From contig JAHQWL010000072.1 in NCBI GenBank assembly GCA_029856155.1, forward strand, positions 58,683 to 122,682: a DNA stretch of 64,000 nt, given 5' to 3'. Origin of the DNA: Promethearchaeia archaeon. Lineage in GTDB: Archaea; Asgardarchaeota; Lokiarchaeia; Sigyniarchaeales; SOKP01. The position numbers and the translations under genes were made by a program. Shown piece after piece: positions 35,953-44,669 of this stretch. The notes beneath the pieces were generated by a model. That model worked only from the letters and a program-made list of their open reading frames with translations, searched no databases and was not told the DNA's origin. The first letter of the stretch is position 1. Each line of letters begins with the position of its first letter.

Positions 35953-37032
35953 TTGACTAAAGATTGGGCTGCTTCTGTAAATAGAATATTTAGGACAATA
36001 TCTGGATCAAAAAGAGTTGATAAAGTTCCTTTTCTTGCATTCGCCGGGGAACAAATGATTTGTCGAGTAACTGGTAAAACGGTGAAAGAATTATATAGTT
36101 CCCCAAAGGTTTATGCTAATGCTATTATAACCACTTTTGAGTTTTTAAATACCGATTCTATAAATGTTCCAAGTGCCTACGCAGGACCAAGCGAAGCTTT
36201 AGCATTTGCGGAAGCGAACAACAAATTAGATACAATTAAATGGTTTGATTATCAACCTCCAATGTGTAATCAAGGAGCGATTTGTAAATCGGAAGAAGAT
36301 ATTGAAAAACTGGAAATTCCAGATCATAGTAAGAATAATCTATGGAAAAACTCCTTACTAGCTGCAAAAATGATTAATGAAAAAATTAAATTTCCCCAGG
36401 TAATAAGCTTAAGTATTTGGTCTGTTGTCCAGGAGTTGCGTGGCATAGAAGCCTATAAGGATATGCGCCGAAATCCGGATTTGTTATTAAAACTGTGCGA
36501 AAAAATTTATGAATCTCAAATGGATATTTATGAGAATTGGCTTGAAATTGTGGGTATGCCTCCTAATGTTTTTATTGCAGGATATGCATTTAACCGTCAT
36601 ATGATGAGTTTTCAAGATTCTATGCGCTATGAAGGTCAGTTCATTAAAAGGATGATGAATAAAATAAATGTTCCTTTCATGCTTCATAATTGTGGAACTT
36701 CACCATATTTCACAGAAGTTGTTAAAGAAATTAATTTTATTGCCGTTAATGGTAGTCATCCGTTAGATATTGAATATTGGATTGATTTTAAAAAGAAATA
36801 TCCAAAAATTGTAATTATAGGTGCTAATATTGACGTAAGTCGAGAAATGCTCACAGGAACTCCTTCTGATGTTGAAAAAAAGGTAAAAGAAAACATCTTA
36901 AACTTAGCTCCTGGGGGTAGATATATTTGTTGCCCTGTTTGTAGCTTACCATGGGGAGTACCTATTCCAAATATCTTAGCAATTCCAAAAGCAATTGAGA
37001 AATATGGACATTATCCCATAAAAATAAATTAA
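35953..37032 (+). CDS. UroD-family corrinoid methyltransferase (MtaA/CmuA-like)
   Basis: 359 residues of the uroporphyrinogen decarboxylase fold. The zinc-thiolate site is visible as LHNCG (His-x-Cys of MtaA-type enzymes) and a distal Cys in CCPVCSLPWGVP. Such enzymes move methyl groups between a corrinoid protein and a thiol acceptor (coenzyme M in methanogens) or a pterin. The start is TTG 35953, preceded by GAGGTG at 35937-35942 as ribosome-binding site. Adjacent to and cotranscribed with the corrinoid protein gene. Confidence 0.9.
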   Translation: MTKDWAASVNRIFRTISGSKRVDKVPFLAFAGEQMICRVTGKTVKELYSSPKVYANAIITTFEFLNTDSINVPSAYAGPSEALAFAEANNKLDTIKWFDYQPPMCNQGAICKSEEDIEKLEIPDHSKNNLWKNSLLAAKMINEKIKFPQVISLSIWSVVQELRGIEAYKDMRRNPDLLLKLCEKIYESQMDIYENWLEIVGMPPNVFIAGYAFNRHMMSFQDSMRYEGQFIKRMMNKINVPFMLHNCGTSPYFTEVVKEINFIAVNGSHPLDIEYWIDFKKKYPKIVIIGANIDVSREMLTGTPSDVEKKVKENILNLAPGGRYICCPVCSLPWGVPIPNILAIPKAIEKYGHYPIKIN

Positions 37033-37093
37033 AATTTAAAATTCATCTAAAAATAATTCTCTTCCATTATTTTTTTTTCCTTAGATCCAATAT

Positions 37094-37228
37094 GGTAAGA
37101 TAATGTGAAGAATATTAAAAGCTATTACCGCTACCACTGATTTTGGAAATATAAAAAAACTAGCAGATCCGTTTGTTGTAGATGCTCTATTAGAACAACG
37201 TAAGAAAATGGATATAGAGATGGGTTAA
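37094..37228 (+). pseudogene. Decayed 3' end of an acetyl-CoA synthetase gene
   Basis: This 135-bp stretch aligns without gaps to the last 135 bp of acs (34909-35043). In frame it reads GKIM-stop-RILKAITA, then LADPFVV and ALLEQRKKMDIEMG-stop, against GKIMRRILKAIAA, LADPSVV and SLLEERKKMDVEIG in acs; by my count 31 of 44 codons match. A TGA replaces an Arg codon, and no upstream acs body exists, so it is a remnant. Confidence 0.85.
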
Positions 37229-37267
37229 TTTTTTTTTAATTTTATTTTTAAAAAATTTGCTTTTTCC

Positions 37268-38110
37268 TCAACCTTTTGCAAAAGTACCTATTGCGTATAG
37301 TAAATCTAATTTTTCTTTAATTTCTTTTCCCAATATCATCTTTACACAGGTCATATCTTCTAGTTCAGTTAAATTGAACAATTTAAAAATCCTTTTCGGA
37401 AAATATCGATGATTAGCTATAATCATATGATCAGCTCCTAATTCGATACCCCTAGTAATAATCTGTGATGCTACATTCGAATTCGTGGCTATTAATGGTC
37501 CTAGGCGTTTATTCGCTAATAATCCATATCCTTCATTTTCAATAGTTAAAATTTTCGCACCTAATTTAATTCTCAAGTTTAAATAATTAGTTCTATCAAA
37601 TCCCATTGATTCTTTATCTAGAGTTAACACCCACTCTGGAATTCTATTTAAAATACTAACTTCATTATCTGCAATTCCTAATTGTTGAGATTGTATTGGT
37701 AACTGATACATCTCACCATAAAATCTTCTTTTAAACCCAAACTTTTTATAAATGGGCTCTCCTAACTTGGAAGCATAAAGAATCTTGGCTTCACAATTCA
37801 TTTTATTAGCAATTTCTAATAAATTCCTAAAAATTTCTGTTCCTATTCCTTTTCCTCTGTATTCTTGCAATACGGCCATGTATCCAAAACTACTAACTTT
37901 TTCAAATATAAAAACCCCCCCCACGCCAATAATTTTTCCTTTCACTTCAGAAATAAGGAATTTTCCAATTTCCCCTTCTATTAAAGCTTTCCATATTTTT
38001 TCTTCTGCTTTAATATCCTCAGGAGGGGTCCTATTAAAAGCAGTATACATCAAGTTTATACTTTTGGAAATTTCTTTATCAGCTGGTTCTCTAATATTAT
38101 ATTTTATCAT
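37268..38110 (-). CDS. GNAT-family acetyltransferase
   Basis: 280 residues. N-terminal GNAT domain with the acetyl-CoA loop QEYRGKGIGTEIFRNL at ~80-95 and the following YKKFGF typical of the last GNAT strand. The second half (about 145-280) looks like a further alpha/beta domain, maybe a degenerate second GNAT copy. Substrate unknown. No obvious operon partner. Confidence 0.8.
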   Translation of the reverse strand: MIKYNIREPADKEISKSINLMYTAFNRTPPEDIKAEEKIWKALIEGEIGKFLISEVKGKIIGVGGVFIFEKVSSFGYMAVLQEYRGKGIGTEIFRNLLEIANKMNCEAKILYASKLGEPIYKKFGFKRRFYGEMYQLPIQSQQLGIADNEVSILNRIPEWVLTLDKESMGFDRTNYLNLRIKLGAKILTIENEGYGLLANKRLGPLIATNSNVASQIITRGIELGADHMIIANHRYFPKRIFKLFNLTELEDMTCVKMILGKEIKEKLDLLYAIGTFAKG

Positions 38111-38236
38111 AAAAATCCTTACTAATGATATTTCTTAAAAGAATAAAAATAAATAAATCAATTTTTTATTAATATTTCAAAGATTTTTTGGTTTTCTATA
38201 CTTTACATTAAATTCTAATATCCAAAGGTTTTAAAA

Positions 38237-39907
38237 TTGAGTTTTGACAGTGAACTATTAACAGAAAAGATAAAAACAATGGAAGAAAATGAAGCTGTTG
38301 AAATGCTTCTTTCAATATTGTCTGCATCCAAAAATATGGAAAATAAATTAAAAGCAATTGATCTTCTAACCTCTTATGCTGATATTGAAAAAATTCGTTT
38401 TCAAAATATAAAAACTATTTTTCTAAACGATCAGCATCCTCAATTGAGACTAAAATTAATTGATTTATTGACATTCTGTTATAAGATAGATGGAATTGAA
38501 TTCTTAAAAGAACAATATAAAAATTGTAAAGATGGATCAGTCAGAAAGAAAATAATTGAAAAGGTTGGACAAGGAGATTTAAATGATTCAATACCTTTTT
38601 TCATTGACGCGTTAAGCGATCCTGATATTGAAGCAAAAAATAAAGCGATAATGCTATTAGGAAAAACGGATGTGAGTGATGTGATATCGCCATTAATGGA
38701 TGTTCTTCATTTTAGAAATAACGAGATTTATAATTCTTTAATAGATGCTATTGTAAAAATTGGAAAAAAAGGAAATCTCCAAGCTATTAATGATTATATC
38801 AATACAGAAGATTTTTACATCAAAAGAGAAATTCCAATAATTCTTGGAAAAATAAAAAACAAAGAAAGTGAAGGAATTTTAATTGACTTTTTAAAAGATG
38901 AAAATTCAATAATTAGGAAGAATTCAGTAAAAGCTTTAGATGGAATAATTGGATTAAGGAATGTAAAATATATTATAAATCTCTTAAAAGATCAAGACAT
39001 TGATGTAAGGAAAGAAGTTATTCGAATCTTAGGTAATATTGGGAGTAAGAAGGCTATAAAACCTCTAATTGAATTACTAAAAGAAAAAGATGCAACCATC
39101 AGAAATTTTGCTAAAAATGCTCTTTATAAAATTCTTGAAAAAACTAAATCATATGAACCACTTTATGAGATTGTAAAAGGAAGAAACAATAATGCTAGAA
39201 GAGAAACAATAAAATTATTAGGGATGCTAAAAGATGTTGGTGCTATTGATTTATTGATATCTATCTTCAATAGTAGAGTAGCAAGTTTAAGAGGTTCTGC
39301 TTATCGGGCTCTCTTAAGGATTTTAGATAATAAGATTGAAAATAAGATTATTAATTCACTATCAGATAAGTCTTGGCAAATAAGAATGTTTTGTGCTAAA
39401 ATTGTAGGTGAAATTGCAGATCCGAATACTATTAATCATATATTTAACTTAATTGAGGATGAAAATGGAAGTGTAAGGAGAGTAGCTGTGGATTCATTAA
39501 TTAAATTTGAGAATAAAAAAGTTATAGATTTTGCGATAGAATCATTGAAGAGTGCAAATTGGAAGACTCGTAGATCGTCAGTCAAAATATTGTTAAGAAC
39601 TGGAAGTAAAGAATCATTCAATTCTCTCATTTCTTGTTTAGATGATGAGGATGTATATATAAAAAGTTGGGCTGCTATGGCCTTAGGCAAACTTAAAGAT
39701 ATCGATTCTATTGAACCGTTTATTCAGTTATTAAAAGAAAATGACGATAAAATAAGAATATCAGCGATTAAAGCTTTAGGTGAAATTGGAAATAAAGATG
39801 CGATTAAATATTTAATTGAAGCTTTAGGAGATGATAACTGGGACGTAAGAAAAGAAATCGAGAATGCTTTGAATCAAATTGATCGAGATTGGATGAGCTA
39901 CTTATGA
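38237..39907 (+). CDS. HEAT-repeat protein (PBS lyase HEAT-like)
   Basis: 556 residues made almost wholly of ~31-residue HEAT-like repeats. Repeat units are easy to see, e.g. AIKPLIELLKEKDATIRNFA, SIEPFIQLLKENDDKIRISA, AIKYLIEALGDDNWDVRKEI. About 14-16 repeats cover the whole chain with no catalytic domain. A superhelical protein-binding scaffold, cytoplasmic. The start is TTG 38237; the first ATG (MEENEAV) is 15 codons on. The gene after it on the other strand encodes a Roadblock protein, which often partners GTPase regulators, but no direct link is shown. Confidence 0.85.
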   Translation: MSFDSELLTEKIKTMEENEAVEMLLSILSASKNMENKLKAIDLLTSYADIEKIRFQNIKTIFLNDQHPQLRLKLIDLLTFCYKIDGIEFLKEQYKNCKDGSVRKKIIEKVGQGDLNDSIPFFIDALSDPDIEAKNKAIMLLGKTDVSDVISPLMDVLHFRNNEIYNSLIDAIVKIGKKGNLQAINDYINTEDFYIKREIPIILGKIKNKESEGILIDFLKDENSIIRKNSVKALDGIIGLRNVKYIINLLKDQDIDVRKEVIRILGNIGSKKAIKPLIELLKEKDATIRNFAKNALYKILEKTKSYEPLYEIVKGRNNNARRETIKLLGMLKDVGAIDLLISIFNSRVASLRGSAYRALLRILDNKIENKIINSLSDKSWQIRMFCAKIVGEIADPNTINHIFNLIEDENGSVRRVAVDSLIKFENKKVIDFAIESLKSANWKTRRSSVKILLRTGSKESFNSLISCLDDEDVYIKSWAAMALGKLKDIDSIEPFIQLLKENDDKIRISAIKALGEIGNKDAIKYLIEALGDDNWDVRKEIENALNQIDRDWMSYL

Positions 39908-39957
39908 AATGTGAATCTCAAATTAAATCGAATCTTTGAAAAATATACATTTAAAAA

Positions 39958-40341
39958 TTACACGTTAATAATTTTTGGGATTATTTCCTCTAATTTGCTT
40001 ATAATATAAGAGATATTAGATTCTCTATTAATAATTAATATAAAAAAAGTGGTATTATCACATTCAAAAATTAGTATTGTTTTTTCTTCTAATTCAGCAA
40101 TAACTTTTTTGAATTTTTGATTACCTATTGTTTCTCCAATACCTATTGCACTTTCTAAAACAGTAGCACACATAGAAGCAAATTTTCTGCAATTGAATTC
40201 ATCTCCTATATTTTCACTAATGGGTTCTCCATCTCTGTAGGCAAAAATTATCCCATCTAGATTTCCTTTATCCTTAATTTCATTTAGGAGTTGAAATACT
40301 TCATTAAATTTATGCGAATTAGAATGATTCATATAATTCAT
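39958..40341 (-). CDS. Roadblock/LC7-domain protein
   Basis: 127 residues, one Roadblock/LC7 fold: helix FNEVFQLLNEIKD, strands GIIFAYRDGEPIS, the long helix FASMCATVLESAIGIGETIG, then FKKVIAELEEKTILIFECDN and a final helix (ISKLEEIIPKII). Such dimeric platforms regulate small GTPases (MglB, Ragulator). Convergent with the HEAT-repeat gene. Roadblock proteins and several small GTPases within one window fit the Asgard pattern. Confidence 0.85.
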   Translation of the reverse strand: MNYMNHSNSHKFNEVFQLLNEIKDKGNLDGIIFAYRDGEPISENIGDEFNCRKFASMCATVLESAIGIGETIGNQKFKKVIAELEEKTILIFECDNTTFFILIINRESNISYIISKLEEIIPKIINV

Positions 40342-40409
40342 TAAATTATATATTTCAGTTTCTATAAATATGGATAATTAAATAAAACTATTGAATTATT
40401 ATAATATAT

Positions 40410-41855
40410 ATGGAAAAAGCGAATTCTGAAACAAAATTAGTTGATTTTATAAGAAATACGAATGAGGACTTTATTGAAAATGAATTACGCCCCTTTTTAA
40501 AAATTCCAAGTAATACTCTTAACCATGAAGGGATTACAAGAGCAAAAAATTATCTCCTCTCTTATATCTCTGATTTTTCTGAAGAAATAAATGAATATGA
40601 TGGCGAAATAAATCCTCTAATCATTGCTAATGTAAAAGGAAATCTCGAGGAATCGCTATTAATATATATGATGTATGATACCCAACCTATTAGTAAAGAA
40701 AATGAGTGGATTAGCAACCCATTTAGAGCTGAAATGAAAATACTTCCTTATCCACTCGATAATTTAGGAAATTGTATCATAGCAAGGGGGGCTTATAATT
40801 CAAAAACTCCCTTATTATGTTTTTTAAATATAGTGAAAATATTGAAACATAAGGATAATCTACCAATATCTTTGATCCTTTTATTTGATGGTGATGAGGA
40901 AAAAGGTTCAGCTTCACTATTAAAATTCCTTAAAAGCAAAAATTCTAAAACACTATTTAAAAACTGTCTTGACGCTTATTACCCTGCAACTAAACAAGAT
41001 CTTAATAAAAAATCTATTTTAAAATTAGGATATAAAGGGATCTTATCAATAACAATTAAAATTTCATCCAGAAATAAAGAATCCCATTCCGCTTTTAGTG
41101 GAATGATCCCGAATCCCGCTATGGATTTAGTTTCTTTGCTTAATACCATTTATGTAAATAATAGATTTAAGATTAACAGTTTAAAAAGCCCATATAAAAT
41201 TACACCTGAAGAGGAATCTCTCATCGATATTCTTATGAAAGATCTAGATATCGAAAAAATAAAACAAAAGGCAGGTATTGAACAAACAATCGAAAAGGAT
41301 CCTCAAAAAACATTTATTAATTATTTATATAAGCCTACCTTTAATATTTCTACTTTAAAGTCAGGATTTTTAGAAGAAGGGGCAAAAAATTATGTTCCTA
41401 ATCAAGCTATTTGCAATATAGATATTAGATTCGCTCATGATGTCACAACTGAAGAAATTTTTAAAGAAATTAAGGAAAAAGGTGAGAAACTTTCTGAAAG
41501 GACTAAATCTCAAATTGAAATAACTAAAAATATAGGTTATGAAAGTTCTCGAGTAAGAAAAGATTCAGTTCTAGTTAAGAGTCTTATAGAAAGTGCTAAT
41601 GTTTTAAAGGTTTCAACTGAACTATGGCCATTAAGCGCCGCAGCAGCCCCATTAAGTAAGATTCAAAGAGATTTAGGATTGAACTTTATTACTGGAGGTT
41701 TAGGTATTGGTGGATTTGCCCATTCCGCTAATGAGTTTATTCAATATGACTCAATAATTAATACTAGACTGTCATATTATTATTTTCTACGAGAATATTC
41801 TAAGTTGCAATTAGAAAAATTAAGATTTAATCAAATAAACCAGCAAGACCCCTAG
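40410..41855 (+). CDS. M20-family metallopeptidase-like protein with altered metal site
   Basis: 481 residues with M20 peptidase layout: catalytic domain, a dimerisation domain inserted around 215-330, and the end motif FAHSANEF with the conserved C-terminal His. Two usual zinc ligands differ. The first His of HxD is Met88 (MYD), and the bridging Asp is Asn130 (RGAYNSK). The Glu-Glu pair (163-164 in DGDEEKGS) and final His remain. It may be a non-peptidase homologue or may use a mono-metal site. Its 3' end overlaps the convergent DUF362 gene by 29 bp. Confidence 0.8.
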   Translation: MEKANSETKLVDFIRNTNEDFIENELRPFLKIPSNTLNHEGITRAKNYLLSYISDFSEEINEYDGEINPLIIANVKGNLEESLLIYMMYDTQPISKENEWISNPFRAEMKILPYPLDNLGNCIIARGAYNSKTPLLCFLNIVKILKHKDNLPISLILLFDGDEEKGSASLLKFLKSKNSKTLFKNCLDAYYPATKQDLNKKSILKLGYKGILSITIKISSRNKESHSAFSGMIPNPAMDLVSLLNTIYVNNRFKINSLKSPYKITPEEESLIDILMKDLDIEKIKQKAGIEQTIEKDPQKTFINYLYKPTFNISTLKSGFLEEGAKNYVPNQAICNIDIRFAHDVTTEEIFKEIKEKGEKLSERTKSQIEITKNIGYESSRVRKDSVLVKSLIESANVLKVSTELWPLSAAAAPLSKIQRDLGLNFITGGLGIGGFAHSANEFIQYDSIINTRLSYYYFLREYSKLQLEKLRFNQINQQDP

Positions 41856-42981
41856 TTCTTGGTTTAATAGCGCTTTCTGAACATAATTCTGCGCAACAGA
41901 AACAAGAAATGCATTTCTTTCTTAGAAATACTGGAAAACTATTTTCTTTAAATTCTATTGCCTCTGAAGCACAATTTCGAGCACATTCGCCACATTGTAC
42001 GCACTTAGACTTAATTAGATCAGGAATCTTTTTGATTATTTTATATCCTATATGCCCTGACATATAAGCGATAAAACTTGTAAAAGTATTTCCTGGGACA
42101 TTAAACTTAGGAGTTTGCTTTTTAGCCTTTTCAAGAGAAATTCCTACAATATCAATATTTTCTAAATTTCCAATGCCAAGGTTGCGCTCTATTGCATTTC
42201 TAACATGAGGAACGTTTTTAACTTTTAATTTCCCAATTTCTAGAGCTATTAAATCTAACGCTACTTCATCTGTCCCTGCAAGAATTAAATCCCATTTTTT
42301 CATTGTTCCTCCCCCTGGTCCCATCCTACCTTCCATAATCTCTTGTAGATCGTACACTATTAATCTATTTGGTTTATTCTTGACTATCCACGAAAAATTA
42401 TCTGCAAGGACTTTCCCAAATTGGTCAGCTGTTTTTCCAAATAGATGATAATGAGCTTTTAAACCTCCAGGGATGATTCCCCAATAATTTTTTATTGCTC
42501 CAGTCATTGTTGCTTCTAAATGTGATTTTAACCTTGGAAGGTTAATTAGTGTGTCACAATCTTTGACCGCCCTGGCAACATGAATTTGTTTTAGTCTTAA
42601 AGCACCATCTATTTCTTCGATTACAGGAGTTTTACTTTCAAAATCTACAAAATTTATGCCATATTTCTCACAAATTTCATAAACTCCAATATCTTTAGCA
42701 ACATCAGAACCTAATTTTTGAGACTGACCTGGTGAGTCTCCTAAATAAACATTATTCATAGACAATCCCTTTTCTTTTAAATAAGAAACAACACCTTCAA
42801 CGAAAGCTGGTTGAGTACATGCGTCTTTCTTTGAGGTAAGTAAATTAGGTTTCAAAAGTATTTGTTTAGAGCTTGAAAAATCAAATTGTAAAGTATCTTC
42901 AATTAACTTAATAGCTCCAACTACAGCTTTGGGTATAGATTCATAATCATTTACATTTACTATACTAACTCTAGTAGACAT
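41827..42981 (-). CDS. DUF362 protein with 2x[4Fe-4S] ferredoxin domain
   Basis: 384 residues. N-terminal DUF362 domain (VLLKPNLLT-like ILLKPNLLTSKKD, then TLINLPRLKSHLEATMTGAI, characteristic of the family) and a C-terminal bacterial-type ferredoxin with two Cys clusters: CVQCGECARNC and CISCFCCAELC. DUF362 proteins are thought to be electron-transfer or cluster-related proteins of anaerobes, function uncertain. Convergent overlap of 29 bp with the M20-like gene. Confidence 0.88.
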   Translation of the reverse strand: MSTRVSIVNVNDYESIPKAVVGAIKLIEDTLQFDFSSSKQILLKPNLLTSKKDACTQPAFVEGVVSYLKEKGLSMNNVYLGDSPGQSQKLGSDVAKDIGVYEICEKYGINFVDFESKTPVIEEIDGALRLKQIHVARAVKDCDTLINLPRLKSHLEATMTGAIKNYWGIIPGGLKAHYHLFGKTADQFGKVLADNFSWIVKNKPNRLIVYDLQEIMEGRMGPGGGTMKKWDLILAGTDEVALDLIALEIGKLKVKNVPHVRNAIERNLGIGNLENIDIVGISLEKAKKQTPKFNVPGNTFTSFIAYMSGHIGYKIIKKIPDLIKSKCVQCGECARNCASEAIEFKENSFPVFLRKKCISCFCCAELCSESAIKPRTRGLAGLFD

Positions 42982-43200
42982 AATAAAAATTGAAAAAATT
43001 TTTTTTCTTTATTGATATATTTCTTCTTATAAATTGTAAAAAATATTTTAAAGTTGAGTTTATAAGGTATCTAAAAACATTTATTTTTATAAATCTAATA
43101 TATTATAACTATAAAAATAATATAAAAAGAAATATCAGACTTAGTCAATCAAAAAGTCACTATATAACAATTTAAACTAGGTTTTGATTTTACAATAAGA

Positions 43201-43210
43201 TTTATAAATA
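43201..43210 (+). promoter_or_regulatory. TATA box of the Rab-like GTPase gene
   Basis: TTTATAAATA lies 51-60 bp upstream of the ATG at 43261, giving an expected start near 43232 and a ~30-nt leader. The surrounding 42982-43200 stretch is AT-rich and has no credible gene. Confidence 0.45.
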
Positions 43211-43260
43211 TCGAATATCAATATATTTAATCAACCAAGTAGAAAAAACGGCTGAGAAAA

Positions 43261-43794
43261 ATGGCTGACGCAATGTTTAAGATTGTCTTTTTCGGAGATG
43301 GAGGAGTCGGCAAAACAACGTTAATCAACCGATATCTAACTGGTGTCTTTAAGAGCGACAGCGTAATCACGATAGGAGTAGATTTCCACGTAAAAAAGGA
43401 AGAAATTGCGGGAAAGCGAGTTAGTTTACAAATCTGGGATTTTGCAGGGGAGGATCGATTTAGATTTCTTATGCCTAGTTATGTTGTTGGCGCTTCTGGA
43501 GGAATCTTTATGTTTGATATAACCAGATATACTAGCCTTAGAAATTTTAATGATTGGATTGAAATTTTTAAAAAAGGCTATAAAGGGGACAGCTCCCAAA
43601 TGCCTGTGTTGATGGTAGGAAGTAAATTGGATCTTGAATATAAAAGAGCCGTTTCTAGAGAGGATGCTTTTGAATTGGCTAAGGAACACAATCTCTTTGG
43701 TTATCTCGAATGCTCTGCAAAAGATGGCCAAAATGTAGGAGACATTTTTCAAGAAATCAGCCGTCTGATGATGATTAAAGCAGGATTATTGTAA
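43261..43794 (+). CDS. Rab/Ras-like small GTPase (Glu in place of catalytic Gln)
   Basis: 177 residues. G1 GDGGVGKTT at 12-20, switch I Thr in ITIGVDFHVK, G3 DFAGE (60-64), G4 SKLD (121-124) and G5 ECSAKDG. The catalytic Gln of DxxGQ is Glu64, and the Asn of NKxD is Ser121. Both changes would be expected to alter hydrolysis and guanine binding, though DFAGE-type G3 is recurrent in Asgard GTPases. No C-terminal Cys. The region has higher GC than its flanks. Its own promoter is upstream. Confidence 0.92.
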   Translation: MADAMFKIVFFGDGGVGKTTLINRYLTGVFKSDSVITIGVDFHVKKEEIAGKRVSLQIWDFAGEDRFRFLMPSYVVGASGGIFMFDITRYTSLRNFNDWIEIFKKGYKGDSSQMPVLMVGSKLDLEYKRAVSREDAFELAKEHNLFGYLECSAKDGQNVGDIFQEISRLMMIKAGLL

Positions 43795-43813
43795 AAACCT
43801 TATAAGTGAGATT

Positions 43814-44662
43814 CTAATTTTTTTTAAATACATCATCTAACTTATTTAATACGATATCAGGGAGTAAATTTCTATCAGATAAATTTGAATTTTTAGAATT
43901 ATTGTTTAATTCCTCAATCATTTCCATGCTTGTAACTCCAGTTAAAATCGCTATAGTTTTAATACCAGCTCGATTACCCGCTAAAATATCAGTATTCAAT
44001 CGATCCCCAAAAATACATGTGCGCTCGGCGGATATTTGTGTATCATTCAATATCATATTAATACCAAATGGTTCGGGTTTGCCAAAAATTCTGACTGGGT
44101 CTTTACCTGTACAAGTCATCAAAGCGTTCACCATTACACCAGCTCCTGGTTCTAATCCTCGAGCAACAGGTAATGTAGAATCTGCATTTGTTGCATAAAA
44201 TTGGGCACCACCTTCCAGAATACACTTTTGAGCAATTGCTAAATTACTATATTTAAAATCTCTATCAAGCCCCACAATTACAAAATCTATAGCTTTATAA
44301 TCTTTTGGTTTAGTTACAATAGTATGACCTAAAGATTGTAGTTCTATTCTCAATCCTTTTTCTCCTATTACAAAGATTTTAGCATTTTTCTTTATTTTTG
44401 TAATTTCAGCAGAAGTTATTGAAGCACTAGTATAAAAATCAGAGATTTCAGTTTTTATATTAAAATTATTCAATCTCTCAACATAAGTTTTTCTTGTTGC
44501 TGTTGAATTATTAGAATTATATACTACTTTAATAGAATGGTTCTTAAACTCTTTTATTATATTATCCGCATTAGGGATTAAGGAATCTCCCCGATAAATT
44601 ACTCCATCTAGATCAAATATCCCTAATTTAATATCTTTTAAATCGTCGATTAACTCATGCAT
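43814..44662 (-). CDS. HAD-IIA phosphatase (NagD/phosphoglycolate phosphatase-like)
   Basis: 282 residues. Motif I GIFDLDGVIYRG, motif II YNSNNST, the large C2 cap (YTSASITSAE to ATNADSTLPV), motif III Lys in FGKPEP and motif IV FGDRLNTDILAG. This order is typical of the NagD/p-nitrophenylphosphatase branch. Likely clears phosphorylated metabolites such as 2-phosphoglycolate or glycerol phosphate. Located 7 bp after the stop of the polyprenol-kinase-like gene, so cotranscribed with it. Confidence 0.88.
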   Translation of the reverse strand: MHELIDDLKDIKLGIFDLDGVIYRGDSLIPNADNIIKEFKNHSIKVVYNSNNSTATRKTYVERLNNFNIKTEISDFYTSASITSAEITKIKKNAKIFVIGEKGLRIELQSLGHTIVTKPKDYKAIDFVIVGLDRDFKYSNLAIAQKCILEGGAQFYATNADSTLPVARGLEPGAGVMVNALMTCTGKDPVRIFGKPEPFGINMILNDTQISAERTCIFGDRLNTDILAGNRAGIKTIAILTGVTSMEMIEELNNNSKNSNLSDRNLLPDIVLNKLDDVFKKN

Positions 44663-44669
44663 AGTATTA

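Noticed and set aside
42990-43175. 61-codon ORF in the spacer before the Rab-like GTPase
   Set aside because: Phe/Ile/Asn/Lys low complexity as expected from AT-rich noncoding DNA; no ribosome-binding site and upstream of the GTPase TATA box.
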